Origin: Bacteroidota bacterium
GTDB lineage: Bacteria; Bacteroidota; Ignavibacteria; Ignavibacteriales; Ignavibacteriaceae
Length of the DNA stretch: 55,455 bases
Reading direction: 5' to 3'
NCBI GenBank assembly: GCA_021813585.1
Contig: JAKAJV010000067.1
Span: 1 to 55,455 of the forward strand
The translations under genes and the position numbers were made by a program. Below the pieces are notes generated by a model. It was given only the letters and a program-made list of their open reading frames with translations. It was not told the DNA's origin and made no database searches. This document shows, in pieces, positions 18,759 through 26,777 of this stretch. Position 1 is the first letter of the stretch. Every line of letters starts with the position of its first letter.

Positions 18759-20453
18759 TCAGAAAGTCAAATGCTCTGCAATCGGGCCTAACGCGAGCGC
18801 CGGGAAAAAATTCAATGCGGATACTATAATGATTATTCCAAGCACCATAAAAGCAAACGTATAGCTTTCGGCTTTTAATGTCCCTACAGACTCCGGTATA
18901 TATTTTTTCTCCGCCATCATTCCTGCAATTGCAACCGGTCCGATTATCGGGATGAACCTTCCTAAAAAGATGACTACACCGCCCAGTATATTCCAGAAAT
19001 AATTATTTATGCCTAAGCCTGCAAAGTTGGAGCCGTTGTTTGCATTACAGGATGCAAACTGGTAAAGCATTGCAGAGAACCCGTGGAATGATGGATTGTT
19101 TAGCCAGGGTAAGTTTGGATTCTTAGTAACTGCATAAGATGCAATGGCAGTAGGAACTAAAACCAGGAAGGGAGTTACCAGCAATACTAACGCGGCAATC
19201 TTAACTTCGCGCGCTTCAATTTTTTTGCCAAGGAACTCCGGCGTCCGTCCAACCATTAATCCCGAAATAAAGATTGCAATTATGATGTAGACGAAGAAAT
19301 TAATGAAGCCTACGCCAACGCCGCCGTAAAGAGCGTTGATCATCATATCGAGCAGGTAAACACCGCCGGAGAGCGGCATCTGGCTGTCATGCATCGAATC
19401 AACTGAGCCGTTCGATGTTGACGTTGTTGAAACGCCCCAGTAAGCTGAAGCTGCTGCGCCAAACCTTACTTCTTTGCCTTCCATATTTCCAAGGGATTGA
19501 TTTATTCCCATCTTAGAAATTAACGGATTTCCGGCAGTTTCATAATGTACATTTATTGCAACGAATGTTATAAATAGTACTGTCATTATTCCGAAGAAAA
19601 TCCATGCAAGCTTTTTTCTGTTTAGATAATATCCGAAGGTAAAGACTAAAGCAATAGGTATAAAAAGAATTGAAAAATTCTCAACCATGTTTGTCAGGTA
19701 ATTCGGATTCTCAAACGGATGCGCTGAGTTTGTACCGAAATATCCGCCGCCGTTTGTACCAAGCTGCTTTATTGAAATCATCGAAGCTACGGGGCCCGTT
19801 GCCACATTTACAGTATCACCCTGCAATGTAATTGTATGCTGAAGACCTTTAAATGTCTGCGGCATTCCATTCAATAAAAGAATTATCGAAACTACAAAAG
19901 CCAGCGGTAGTAATATTCTTGTGCAGCTTTTTAAAAACAAATTATAAAAATTTCCAAGGTTAGAAGCCTGACGCTGCGTTAATCCTTTAAAGATCAAGGC
20001 AAGCGCTGCGATACCTGTGCCTGCACTGACGAACTGAAGAAATGTAAATACAAGCATCTGGGAAAAATACGTTGCGCCTGTTTCACCGAAGTAAGCCTGC
20101 ATATTTGTATTCGTTACAAAGCTTACTGCAGAGTGAAATGCAAGTGAAGGCTCCATGCCTGCAATCTTTGCGGGATTTAATATCGGGATAACACCCTGCA
20201 ATAAAAGCACCGCAAACGACCAGATAAAGAATACCACATTCAATAAAAGCATTGCCTTCATGCTTTTCTTCCAGTCCATATCTTCATTCGGGTCTATGCC
20301 CGAAATTTTGAATATAAAATTTTCAAGCGGTGCAAAAAAGTCAGTCCAGACCTTCTCTCCCTTAAAAACCTTGCTTATATATTTTCCAAAGGGCACGGCA
20401 AGTACAACCGTTATTAAAAAGCCGAATATTATACCAAACAAATCAGTGTTCAT
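18759..20453 (-). CDS. kdpA: Potassium-transporting ATPase subunit A
   Basis: A 564-residue polytopic channel-like subunit. K+ selectivity-filter regions are recognisable: VSFVTNTNMQAYFGE, KQLGTNGGGYFGTNSAHPFENPN, and later the NGSNFAGLGINNYFWN segment. The C-terminal FFPALALGPIAEHL is typical. It binds and conducts K+ in the KdpFABC pump. It starts 9 bp after kdpF, so the two are cotranscribed. Confidence 0.98.
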   Translation of the reverse strand: MNTDLFGIIFGFLITVVLAVPFGKYISKVFKGEKVWTDFFAPLENFIFKISGIDPNEDMDWKKSMKAMLLLNVVFFIWSFAVLLLQGVIPILNPAKIAGMEPSLAFHSAVSFVTNTNMQAYFGETGATYFSQMLVFTFLQFVSAGTGIAALALIFKGLTQRQASNLGNFYNLFLKSCTRILLPLAFVVSIILLLNGMPQTFKGLQHTITLQGDTVNVATGPVASMISIKQLGTNGGGYFGTNSAHPFENPNYLTNMVENFSILFIPIALVFTFGYYLNRKKLAWIFFGIMTVLFITFVAINVHYETAGNPLISKMGINQSLGNMEGKEVRFGAAASAYWGVSTTSTSNGSVDSMHDSQMPLSGGVYLLDMMINALYGGVGVGFINFFVYIIIAIFISGLMVGRTPEFLGKKIEAREVKIAALVLLVTPFLVLVPTAIASYAVTKNPNLPWLNNPSFHGFSAMLYQFASCNANNGSNFAGLGINNYFWNILGGVVIFLGRFIPIIGPVAIAGMMAEKKYIPESVGTLKAESYTFAFMVLGIIIIVSALNFFPALALGPIAEHLTF

Positions 20454-20462
20454 AGCTTTGCC

Positions 20463-20540
20463 TTAAAATTTCTCAGGTTTAATTAATACATAAAGAAGGT
20501 ATAAACCGATAAGAATGCTGATGATCAACAAAACAACCAT
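20463..20540 (-). CDS. kdpF: Potassium-transporting ATPase subunit F
   Basis: A 25-residue single-helix peptide starting MVVLLIISILIGLYLL and ending KPEKF. It lies 9 bp upstream of kdpA with a strong AAGGAG site 6 nt before ATG. Size, hydrophobicity, the C-terminal Lys-Pro-Glu-Lys-Phe and position match KdpF, the small lipid-like stabiliser of the KdpABC complex. It is too short for ordinary gene calling. Confidence 0.93.
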   Translation of the reverse strand: MVVLLIISILIGLYLLYVLIKPEKF

Positions 20541-20551
20541 TTCTTTCTCCT

Positions 20552-20635
20552 TCAAAGACTATCAAAAAAATCAATTGACTTAAAAGTTATCCAGAACAGC
20601 AGCGCACTTAGCAGTATCATCAAGAAAGTTATCAT
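20552..20635 (-). CDS. Micro-protein upstream of kdpF, single transmembrane helix
   Basis: A 27-residue frame with a hydrophobic N-terminal helix (MITFLMILLSALLFW) and a polar tail FKSIDFFDSL. GAGGAA lies about 8 nt before its ATG, and its stop codon TGA merges into the AAGGAG site of kdpF, which suggests translational coupling. It resembles KdpF in size and topology but lacks the KPEKF tail. It could be a second KdpF-like subunit, a leader peptide or a distinct accessory peptide. I believe similar short peptides occur before kdpF in Bacteroidota, but that needs a search. Confidence 0.65.
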   Translation of the reverse strand: MITFLMILLSALLFWITFKSIDFFDSL

Positions 20636-20764
20636 CTATATTTTCCTCAAAATAAATTATTAGTGCACAAATGATTTCTTTTTTATCCATAACAATGCCA
20701 GAATTGGTGGATTATAAAATGAAAGAATTTCGGGTGGAAATGCTTTTAGAGTTGTTCTATAGCC

Positions 20765-20836
20765 TTTTCAAAATGGTATGATGATTTTCAAATCGGTAGG
20801 GTAGAAAAAAATATAATCAGCCTCACCATTTAAAAA
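20765..20836. promoter_or_regulatory. Repeated operator-like motifs in the kdp divergent region
   Basis: Two direct repeats TTTTCAAAATGGTA (20765-20778) and TTTTCAAATCGGTA (20785-20798) are spaced exactly 20 bp apart, about two helix turns. An inverted relative, the complement of TTTTTAAATGGT, lies at 20825-20836. They sit 130-200 bp upstream of the kdp micro-ORF and about 100-170 bp upstream of the divergent gene, a usual distance for activator sites of a sigma-54 enhancer-binding protein. Binding by the NtrC-type regulator at 21558-22895 is inference. Confidence 0.4.
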
Positions 20837-20881
20837 CTTACCAAACAATAAATTTTAGAATGACTTTACAAAGGCTATCGC

Positions 20882-20897
20882 TGGCACTTCGATTGTG
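20882..20897 (+). promoter_or_regulatory. Candidate sigma-54 promoter for the gene at 20933
   Basis: TGGCACTTCGATTGTG matches the -24 element TGGCAC perfectly and the -12 element except that GC is GT. The GG to -12 spacing is right. Transcription would start near 20909, leaving a ~25 nt leader before ATG 20933. The neighbouring NtrC-family activator and operator-like repeats make this plausible. Confidence 0.45.
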
Positions 20898-20932
20898 ATT
20901 GTTCATCTTGTAGTTAAAGCAGGTCCCATAAG

Positions 20933-21502
20933 ATGAGCTGGTACGATAAAATATTAAAAGGTAAGCCGGGTGATGAAGAACCTTCTTTCAGGATTGAAGA
21001 GAATGCAAATCTAAAGTGGATTGCCAATCAAACTGTAATCAACTGCTACCAATTGATTGAAGACCACCGGATAATAGGTTCATTAGTCTTTACTAAGAAT
21101 TCAAGACGGATTGCCGACGGCAAGGTCTACGGATTGGAATTCATAATTAAGAGCCATTGGTTTTTTAGAAATAAAATATTAATTCAACAGTCCGGCAGCT
21201 TAAAAAAGTGTACGATGATAATTACCGACTTACATAAAAGCGGCATGATCGAGTTCGGAAATAAAGAGTGCTTATTTTGGAACTGCCTTAACTGTCTGGA
21301 ACACGAATGGGCATTTTCAAATAAAAGGAATAGAAAATTGATTGTCTTTAAACCGGTTACTTCGTTTTATAAATCGGGTTACTTTGTTAAAATCAAAAGC
21401 AAAGAGTTTGACAAACTTTCTTTAGCAGTTCTGCTTCTGATTGGAATTTACAATCTCTTAAACTTAAAAGAAGATGTGGGAATAACCTCTGCATTTTTTT
21501 AG
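20933..21502 (+). CDS. Uncharacterised protein between kdp and its regulator
   Basis: A 189-residue protein not recognised as a named family. The first ~150 residues alternate hydrophobic and polar residues with conserved-looking Trp/Gly turns (IIGSLVF, GLEFIIKSHWFFR, SGMIEFGNKECLFW, EHEWAF). A hydrophobic helix LAVLLLIGIYNLLNL is near the C-terminus. This layout is reminiscent of tubby-like/LURP-one beta-barrels with a buried C-terminal helix, but that is only a shape argument. It is divergent from kdp, convergent with the NtrC-type regulator, and preceded by a candidate sigma-54 promoter, so a role in the same potassium or osmotic response is possible. Confidence 0.7.
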   Translation: MSWYDKILKGKPGDEEPSFRIEENANLKWIANQTVINCYQLIEDHRIIGSLVFTKNSRRIADGKVYGLEFIIKSHWFFRNKILIQQSGSLKKCTMIITDLHKSGMIEFGNKECLFWNCLNCLEHEWAFSNKRNRKLIVFKPVTSFYKSGYFVKIKSKEFDKLSLAVLLLIGIYNLLNLKEDVGITSAFF

Positions 21503-21557
21503 GAAGATTTTATCCGGCAGCTTTATCGCCGGTAGAAGAAAATTTTATAAATTAACT

Positions 21558-22895
21558 TCACTCAATTCCGTACGCCTGCAGTTTCCTGTAAAGGGTAGTT
21601 AATCCTATCCCCAGAATTTCAGCCGCTTTGGTTTTGTTGCCACCGGTATTGGCTAGGATTTTCAAGATATGATTTTTTTCAACTTCTTCGAGCTTTATAG
21701 AATCGTTTTGCGGATTTATGTCCCGGTAAAAAAATTCTTTCGGAAGATTATCCTCCGTTAGCACACCGCCTTCAGACAGGATTATAGCACGCTCAATTAC
21801 GTTGCGAAGCTCTCTTATGTTGCCGGGAAAGTTATAACGCTTTATGCACTCATAAAAGCCGGGAGTAATATTCCTTATATTTTTGCCCAGCTTATTGCCG
21901 AACCGGTGAACAAAAAACTCGACAAGCGATTCCAGGTCTTCTTTCCTTTCCCTTAACGACGGCAGCTCAATCTTCATTACGCCGATACGGTAATATAAAT
22001 CAGACCGGAAATTTCCTTTGCTTATTTCATCCTCAAGATTTTTATTTGTTGCCGCAATAATTCTAACATCCACCTTTGTCGATTTAGTATCGCCGGGCTT
22101 AATGAATTCATTCGACTCTACCACTCTTAAGAACTTGGCCTGCAGCTGCAGATCGAGCTCGCCGATTTCATCGAGGAACAGTGTGCCTGTGTTGGCTTCC
22201 TCAAAAAGTCCTTTCTTGTTTTTTACTGCGCCGGTAAAAGCCCCTGCCTTATAGCCGAACATCTCCGATTCGAGGATGTCTTTTGCTATTGCACTGCAAT
22301 TAACAGCCACAAACGGTTTGTTCTTCCGGCTGCCGGAATAATGAACGGCCTGTGCGAACAGCTCTTTTCCCGTTCCCGTTTCCCCTAAAAGCAAAACCGG
22401 CGTATCGGTAGCGGTAACTTTCACTGCAAGTTCCTTGGCCTTCTTAATAAGAACCGAATTGCCGGTAATCGCATCGAAGCTGAATTTTTCGCCAACGCTT
22501 TTCTCAAGGAGTTCGATTCTTTTTTTCAGATGATACTTCTCGGCTGCGCGCTGCACAAGCGGTATAATCTTGTTGTCCTCGTCTCCCTTGGTAATATAGT
22601 CGAACGCGCCTTCCTTTATTGCACGAACTCCGTCTTCAATTGTTCCATACGCCGTCAGCACTATAATCTCGCAGAACGGATTGATCTCCTTTAGCTTAGG
22701 TAGGAGGTCAATCCCGTTTATATCGGGCAGCTTCACGTCGGAAATGACGACCGAAATTTCTTCTTTCTGCAGAATGTTCAACGCAGCCTCACCTGTTTCT
22801 GCATCGAACGTGCTATAGTCTTCCAGCTTAAGAAGCTTAATAAGAAGATTCCTTAAATCGTTCTCGTCGTCAATAATTAAAACTGAATCTCTCAT
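21558..22895 (-). CDS. Sigma-54-dependent response regulator, NtrC family
   Basis: A 445-residue regulator with three domains. The receiver has phospho-acceptor Asp53 in VVISDVKLPD. The AAA+ domain has Walker A GETGTGKE, the sigma-54-contact loop GAFTGA in YKAGAFTGAVKN, and Walker B LFLDEIGEL. The C-terminal Fis-type helix-turn-helix is GGNKTKAAEILGIGLTTLYRKL. It should activate sigma-54 promoters when phosphorylated. Its position at the head of the kdp locus, with a KdpD fragment and kinase at the tail and no KdpE, suggests that it controls kdp. It is transcribed away from the B12 riboswitch. Confidence 0.9.
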   Translation of the reverse strand: MRDSVLIIDDENDLRNLLIKLLKLEDYSTFDAETGEAALNILQKEEISVVISDVKLPDINGIDLLPKLKEINPFCEIIVLTAYGTIEDGVRAIKEGAFDYITKGDEDNKIIPLVQRAAEKYHLKKRIELLEKSVGEKFSFDAITGNSVLIKKAKELAVKVTATDTPVLLLGETGTGKELFAQAVHYSGSRKNKPFVAVNCSAIAKDILESEMFGYKAGAFTGAVKNKKGLFEEANTGTLFLDEIGELDLQLQAKFLRVVESNEFIKPGDTKSTKVDVRIIAATNKNLEDEISKGNFRSDLYYRIGVMKIELPSLRERKEDLESLVEFFVHRFGNKLGKNIRNITPGFYECIKRYNFPGNIRELRNVIERAIILSEGGVLTEDNLPKEFFYRDINPQNDSIKLEEVEKNHILKILANTGGNKTKAAEILGIGLTTLYRKLQAYGIE

Positions 22896-23004
22896 TTTAT
22901 TCTGTTCTTTTTGGACAGATAAAAATAAACATAAACTTCCAATTATTCAGCTTGTTGCATTCTAAAAAAATTTTATTAACTTAGAATAGTTCTTAAAAAT
23001 ATTT

Positions 23005-23186
23005 TACGGTGTCCCGATTTGTTCCGGTTATAACCGGAATAAATTGGGAAGAATAGGGAAGCCGGTTAAATTCCGGCGCTGTCGCGCAACTGTATTTAGC
23101 GATAAGCTTAGGCAATAAGCCACTGTACCGATTAACTCGGAACGGGAAGGTGCCGAAAGCTGCTTTAAGCCAGGAGACCTGCCGCA
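23005..23186 (+). promoter_or_regulatory. Cobalamin (B12) riboswitch
   Basis: All core landmarks of the AdoCbl-type aptamer are present: GGGAAGCCGGTTAAATTCCGGC with CGCAACTGT near 23055-23092, the B12-box-like AAGCCACTGTA near 23117, GGGAAGGTGCCGAAAGC near 23143, and AAGCCAGGAGACCTGCC at 23167-23183. The closing helix P1 pairs TTTTACGGTGTC with GACCTGCCGCAAAA. It lies upstream of a BtuB-like receptor, so it should repress receptor synthesis when cobalamin is abundant. Confidence 0.95.
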
Positions 23187-23204
23187 AAATAATTAAATCG
23201 ACCT

Positions 23205-23290
23205 TCGCGGGAAGGGTTAGATTAACGAATTACTTTTCGTTTTACTTTCCTTTTAACCCACGAAGTTACAACCTACCTGCCGTAGGCAGG
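23205..23290 (+). promoter_or_regulatory. Probable expression platform of the B12 riboswitch
   Basis: Downstream of the aptamer, CTTCGCGGGAAGGGTTA (from about 23203) can pair with TAACCCACGAAG (about 23254-23265). A second compact hairpin CCTGCC-GTA-GGCAGG occupies 23276-23290. The aptamer's P1 3' strand contains the same ACCTGCC sequence, so GGCAGG at 23285-23290 could pair with either copy, a plausible switching mechanism. Neither hairpin carries a clear T-run. The AAAGGAG ribosome site lies ~25 nt further on. Confidence 0.5.
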
Positions 23291-23329
23291 CCTTAACCAT
23301 ATTTTTAACAATATAAAGGAGTAACTTCA

Positions 23330-25267
23330 ATGGATAAAAAAATCTTTTACGGTTTTCTTTTCCTAATTTTTTTCAGTTCGGTCTCGCTCGCACAGGCTCC
23401 CGATTCGACAAAGCTTTACAATATGTCGGAGGTAGTTGTTACGGCTACCAAAACAAAAACACCTGAGCCGGAAGTCGGCAGTTCTATTTCCGTAATCGAC
23501 TCAACCGATATTTCGCGCAGCGGAAACAGCTCGGTCTTCGGATTATTGAAAGACCAGTACGGCTTAAGCTACACACAGCAGGGTGCACCGGGCTCTCTTT
23601 CTTATATTTATTTAAGAGGTGCCGACCCCGGCCAGACTCTGGTGCTGATTGACGGCGTTGATATGAACATGCCGAATGATCCCAGCAACACTTACGACTT
23701 TGCGGATCTTCCCCTGGATAATATTAACAGGATAGAAATTTTACGCGGCCCGCAAAGCACTTTGTACGGGTCGAATGCTTTGGCGGGTGTAATAAATATT
23801 TTAACAAAGGAAGGCTACGGCAGACCCAAGCTCTTTATTTCGACGGAAGCAGGCTCTTATAATACTTACAAAGCGATGGGCGGTGTAAGCGGTGGCTCGG
23901 ATTTAATTAATTACTCGGTTACCCTCGGCAGGTTCAAGAGCGACGGATTTTCATCTGCTTCTTCCAAGTACGGCAACACGGAAAAAGACGGCACATCTAA
24001 TTTTAATGCTTCATCAAGATTCGGCTTTAATATCCTTAGTAACTTTAAGCTTAATCTTTTTGCCAGGTATACAAAAGCCAATACCGGCTTCGACCAGCAC
24101 GGCGGTGAATACGGCGACGACCCCACCTATGTTTACGGACTTGAAGAATTTGCCTACAATGCAGAAGGTGAGCTATCTTTGCTGGGCGGAATGTGGCATC
24201 AGACTTTTGGTGCATCTTACTTAAAAAATGTAAGGAAATACAGTTTCGATTCCACTCTTTATAACCCTGCCTCCTCTTCCAGCATTTATAACGGCAGCAG
24301 GCTTAACCTTTCCTGGCAAAATGATTTTAATATTTCAGACATCAATGTTGCCACTATAGGAATAGAATTGGAAAAAGAGCAGGCAATTTCCGATTACTAT
24401 TACAGCTCATCATCAACCGGTTTATTCGCCAGTGTCTTTCCAAACAACCAAACAACTACTGCAGGCTTATATCTTCAAGATCAAGTTAATATAGATGAGA
24501 GATTATTCGGCACATTTGGAATAAGGTACGATAACCACAGCAGGTTTGGTTCAGTAGTTACATTTAGAATTGCGCCCGCTTATTTGATAAGCAGAACAGG
24601 AACAAAAATAAAAGCCACTTACGGAACCGGTTTTAAGGCTCCTTCACTATTCTATCTTTTCGATCCGGCATACGGCAATGCTAACCTTAAGCCGGAACGA
24701 AGCGCCGGATGGGACGCAGGGATCGAACAGTATTTTTGGAACGAGAATACTACTGCCGGACTAAATTACTTCCAAAATCAATATACCGATTTATTCGGAT
24801 TTGATAACAACTTTAAAACCATAAACATCGACAAAGCATTTACCGGAGGTATTGAATTATACGTCAAGACAAATCCGGTTAAAAATCTAATTATAAATTT
24901 CAATTATACTCTTACAAAGACAAAGGATGAGAGTATAAACTCGGCAGACTACGGCATGGAACTGATACGCCGCCCGAAAAATAAAATTGATCTGGATGTG
25001 AACTATAATTTTAATAAAAAAGCTAACGCTTTAATTCAGGTTATATACGTGGGGCAAAGCTACGATACGGATTTTTCGGTTTACCCAGCAGCCCGCGTGG
25101 AATTAAAAAGCCACACTGTTGTAAACCTGGCTGCTTTATACAAGCTTAGCGGAATGATTGAGCTTACCGGCAGAATAAATAACCTGTTCAATACTTATTA
25201 TGAAGATATTTTGGGCTACGCTACACCGGGGCTTTCCGGTTATGCAGGAATAAAATTTAACTTTTAA
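23330..25267 (+). CDS. btuB: TonB-dependent cobalamin receptor, BtuB-like
   Basis: A 645-residue outer-membrane receptor with a signal peptide ending near SLAQAP. A TonB-box region is seen as MSEVVVTATKTKTPE, then a plug domain with YIYLRGADPGQTLVLIDGV and IEILRGPQSTLYGSNALAGVINI, then a 22-stranded barrel ending in the aromatic strand GYAGIKFNF. The family imports vitamin B12 or other corrinoids using energy from TonB/ExbB/ExbD. Ligand assignment rests on the riboswitch. AAAGGAG lies 8 nt before ATG. One of the two TonB systems in this window may energise it. Confidence 0.93.
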   Translation: MDKKIFYGFLFLIFFSSVSLAQAPDSTKLYNMSEVVVTATKTKTPEPEVGSSISVIDSTDISRSGNSSVFGLLKDQYGLSYTQQGAPGSLSYIYLRGADPGQTLVLIDGVDMNMPNDPSNTYDFADLPLDNINRIEILRGPQSTLYGSNALAGVINILTKEGYGRPKLFISTEAGSYNTYKAMGGVSGGSDLINYSVTLGRFKSDGFSSASSKYGNTEKDGTSNFNASSRFGFNILSNFKLNLFARYTKANTGFDQHGGEYGDDPTYVYGLEEFAYNAEGELSLLGGMWHQTFGASYLKNVRKYSFDSTLYNPASSSSIYNGSRLNLSWQNDFNISDINVATIGIELEKEQAISDYYYSSSSTGLFASVFPNNQTTTAGLYLQDQVNIDERLFGTFGIRYDNHSRFGSVVTFRIAPAYLISRTGTKIKATYGTGFKAPSLFYLFDPAYGNANLKPERSAGWDAGIEQYFWNENTTAGLNYFQNQYTDLFGFDNNFKTINIDKAFTGGIELYVKTNPVKNLIINFNYTLTKTKDESINSADYGMELIRRPKNKIDLDVNYNFNKKANALIQVIYVGQSYDTDFSVYPAARVELKSHTVVNLAALYKLSGMIELTGRINNLFNTYYEDILGYATPGLSGYAGIKFNF

Positions 25268-25335
25268 AAGTGATTGAAAACTTTGGATTAGTATTTAATT
25301 TATTTTAATTTTCAATAACATTATAGGAGGACCAA

Positions 25336-25866
25336 ATGAATAATAAAATGTATAACCCCCGGTTTTGGGCAGTTACCGGAATGATATTGCTCGCTGCTTT
25401 TTTACGCATAATGCCGCACCTGCCTAACTTTACTCCGGTTGCTGCAATGGCCTTATTCGGCGGTGCATATTTTTCAAATAAAAAAATTGCCTTTGCCGTT
25501 CCGATTGCCGCTATGGTTATTTCCGATGCGATCTTAGGATTTCACTCCACGATGTGGGCTGTTTATTTAAGCTTCGTGTTGATGGTGCTTATCGGATTCA
25601 GATTAAGAGAAAGCAGAAAAGTAAAGGACATATTCCTTGCGGCGCTCTCTTCGTCAATTATATTTTTTATTATAACAAACTTTGCGGTCTGGACTTCCGG
25701 TTTAATGTACCCGATGAACACCGCCGGGTTGGTTGAATGCTATACTGCTGCAATACCTTTCTTTAGATATTCCGTTCTAGGCGACCTTTTCTTCTCGGGA
25801 GTATTCTTCGGACTTTTCGAACTGGCACAATCGAAGTTACCGGCACTGGCGGAAGTTAAAGCATAA
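25336..25866 (+). CDS. DUF6580-type membrane protein, putative cobalamin-related transporter
   Basis: A 176-residue integral membrane protein with about five or six helices. Features such as LRIMPHLPNFTPVAAMALFGGAYF, AFAVPIAAMVISDAILGFH and NFAVWTSGLMYP are those of the DUF6580 family of putative transporters, which resemble ECF-type S components. TAGGAGG precedes ATG. It follows the receptor gene by 68 bp and shares the B12 riboswitch, so a role in moving cobalamin or a precursor across the inner membrane is inferred. A rho-independent terminator follows. Confidence 0.8.
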   Translation: MNNKMYNPRFWAVTGMILLAAFLRIMPHLPNFTPVAAMALFGGAYFSNKKIAFAVPIAAMVISDAILGFHSTMWAVYLSFVLMVLIGFRLRESRKVKDIFLAALSSSIIFFIITNFAVWTSGLMYPMNTAGLVECYTAAIPFFRYSVLGDLFFSGVFFGLFELAQSKLPALAEVKA

Positions 25867-25874
25867 GTTTTAAA

Positions 25875-25907
25875 GGCGGTTCTTTTAATGCAGAACCGCC
25901 TTCCTTT
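25875..25907 (+). terminator. Rho-independent terminator after the cobalamin operon
   Basis: A perfect 9 bp stem GGCGGTTCT/AGAACCGCC (25875-25883 and 25892-25900) is followed by TTCCTTTT. Confidence 0.85.
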
Positions 25908-25915
25908 TAAAATAA

Positions 25916-26719
25916 ATGAGTGAAATAAAAAAGCTGCCCGTATTAATCGACTTTGACGGTGTTATCCGCCTGGGCACAAAAATAGCTGCAGACGCCGGGG
26001 CATTCCTTGAATATTTGGTAAATGAAAATATACCTTCCATTATCTTAAGCAATTCCACTTTGTCCGATTCATCAGAAATTAAAAGCTTCCTTGCCCGGAA
26101 TGGAATAAAGCTAAACATAAATGCCCTAACCACTATTGATGCGGCAATCGATTATTTGAGGCAGGAAAACTTAAAGGCATCGGTATATTGCAGCAAAAAA
26201 ATAAAGGGACTATTTAAGGAATTTATTGTTGAGGATAATCCGGATGCGGTATTAATTGGCGATATGGGCAATGAATGGTCTTATGAAATATTAAATGAAA
26301 TTTTTAGGAAGGTACATAACGGCGCGAAAATTTTAGCAATGCAGAAGAATAAATTCTGGAAGCCGGACGGCAAGACTTTGGCTTTGGATGCCGGTGCTTT
26401 TGTTGCTGCTATCGAATATGCATCGACTAAAGAGGCAACGCTAATAGGCAAGCCTTCGCCGTTATATTTTCAATCTGCAATTAAAAAGATAGGATTTAAT
26501 AAGGATGATAAGTTTATTATGATTGGAGATGATTTGGAAACCGATATAAAAGGTGCACAGGAATTAGGCGGCAAAGGAATACTTGTGTTTACAGGTAAAA
26601 CAAAATTCCCCTCAAAAGATGATACTTCTATTAAGCCAGCTTATACTGCAAAAAACTTAGATGAAGTAATAAAACTTCTACGGAAGATACTCACTTTGGT
26701 TGAAGATACAACTAATTAA
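25916..26719 (+). CDS. HAD-superfamily IIA hydrolase, NagD/LHPP-like
   Basis: A 267-residue cytosolic phosphatase-type protein. HAD motif I is LIDFDGVIR with Asp12 and Asp14. Motif II is IILSNST. A C2-type cap spans about 80-190. The conserved Lys/Gly segment LIGKPSPLYF and motif IV MIGDDLETDIKGAQELG follow. This order is that of subfamily IIA (NagD, LHPP, HDHD2). The substrate is unknown, likely a small phosphorylated metabolite. It has its own terminator shared with the convergent pyrophosphatase gene. Confidence 0.88.
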   Translation: MSEIKKLPVLIDFDGVIRLGTKIAADAGAFLEYLVNENIPSIILSNSTLSDSSEIKSFLARNGIKLNINALTTIDAAIDYLRQENLKASVYCSKKIKGLFKEFIVEDNPDAVLIGDMGNEWSYEILNEIFRKVHNGAKILAMQKNKFWKPDGKTLALDAGAFVAAIEYASTKEATLIGKPSPLYFQSAIKKIGFNKDDKFIMIGDDLETDIKGAQELGGKGILVFTGKTKFPSKDDTSIKPAYTAKNLDEVIKLLRKILTLVEDTTN

Positions 26720-26735
26720 GTCAATCTGTATTAAA

Positions 26736-26766
26736 AAGCCGTTCCCTGTAAATAGGAGAGCGGCTT
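26736..26766. terminator. Bidirectional hairpin between HAD gene and hppA
   Basis: AAGCCG (26736-26741) pairs with CGGCTT (26761-26766), with further pairing of CCCT and AGG in the loop region. A-rich sequence lies on the left and TTAAAT on the right, so it could terminate both convergent genes. Confidence 0.6.
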
Positions 26767-26777
26767 AAATTATATAA

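Noticed and set aside
20684-20699. Possible sigma-54 promoter for kdp on the minus strand (TGGCATTGTTATGGAT)
   Set aside because: The -24 half is good, but the -12 half lacks both TTG and GC. Too weak to list as a site, although its position is suitable.
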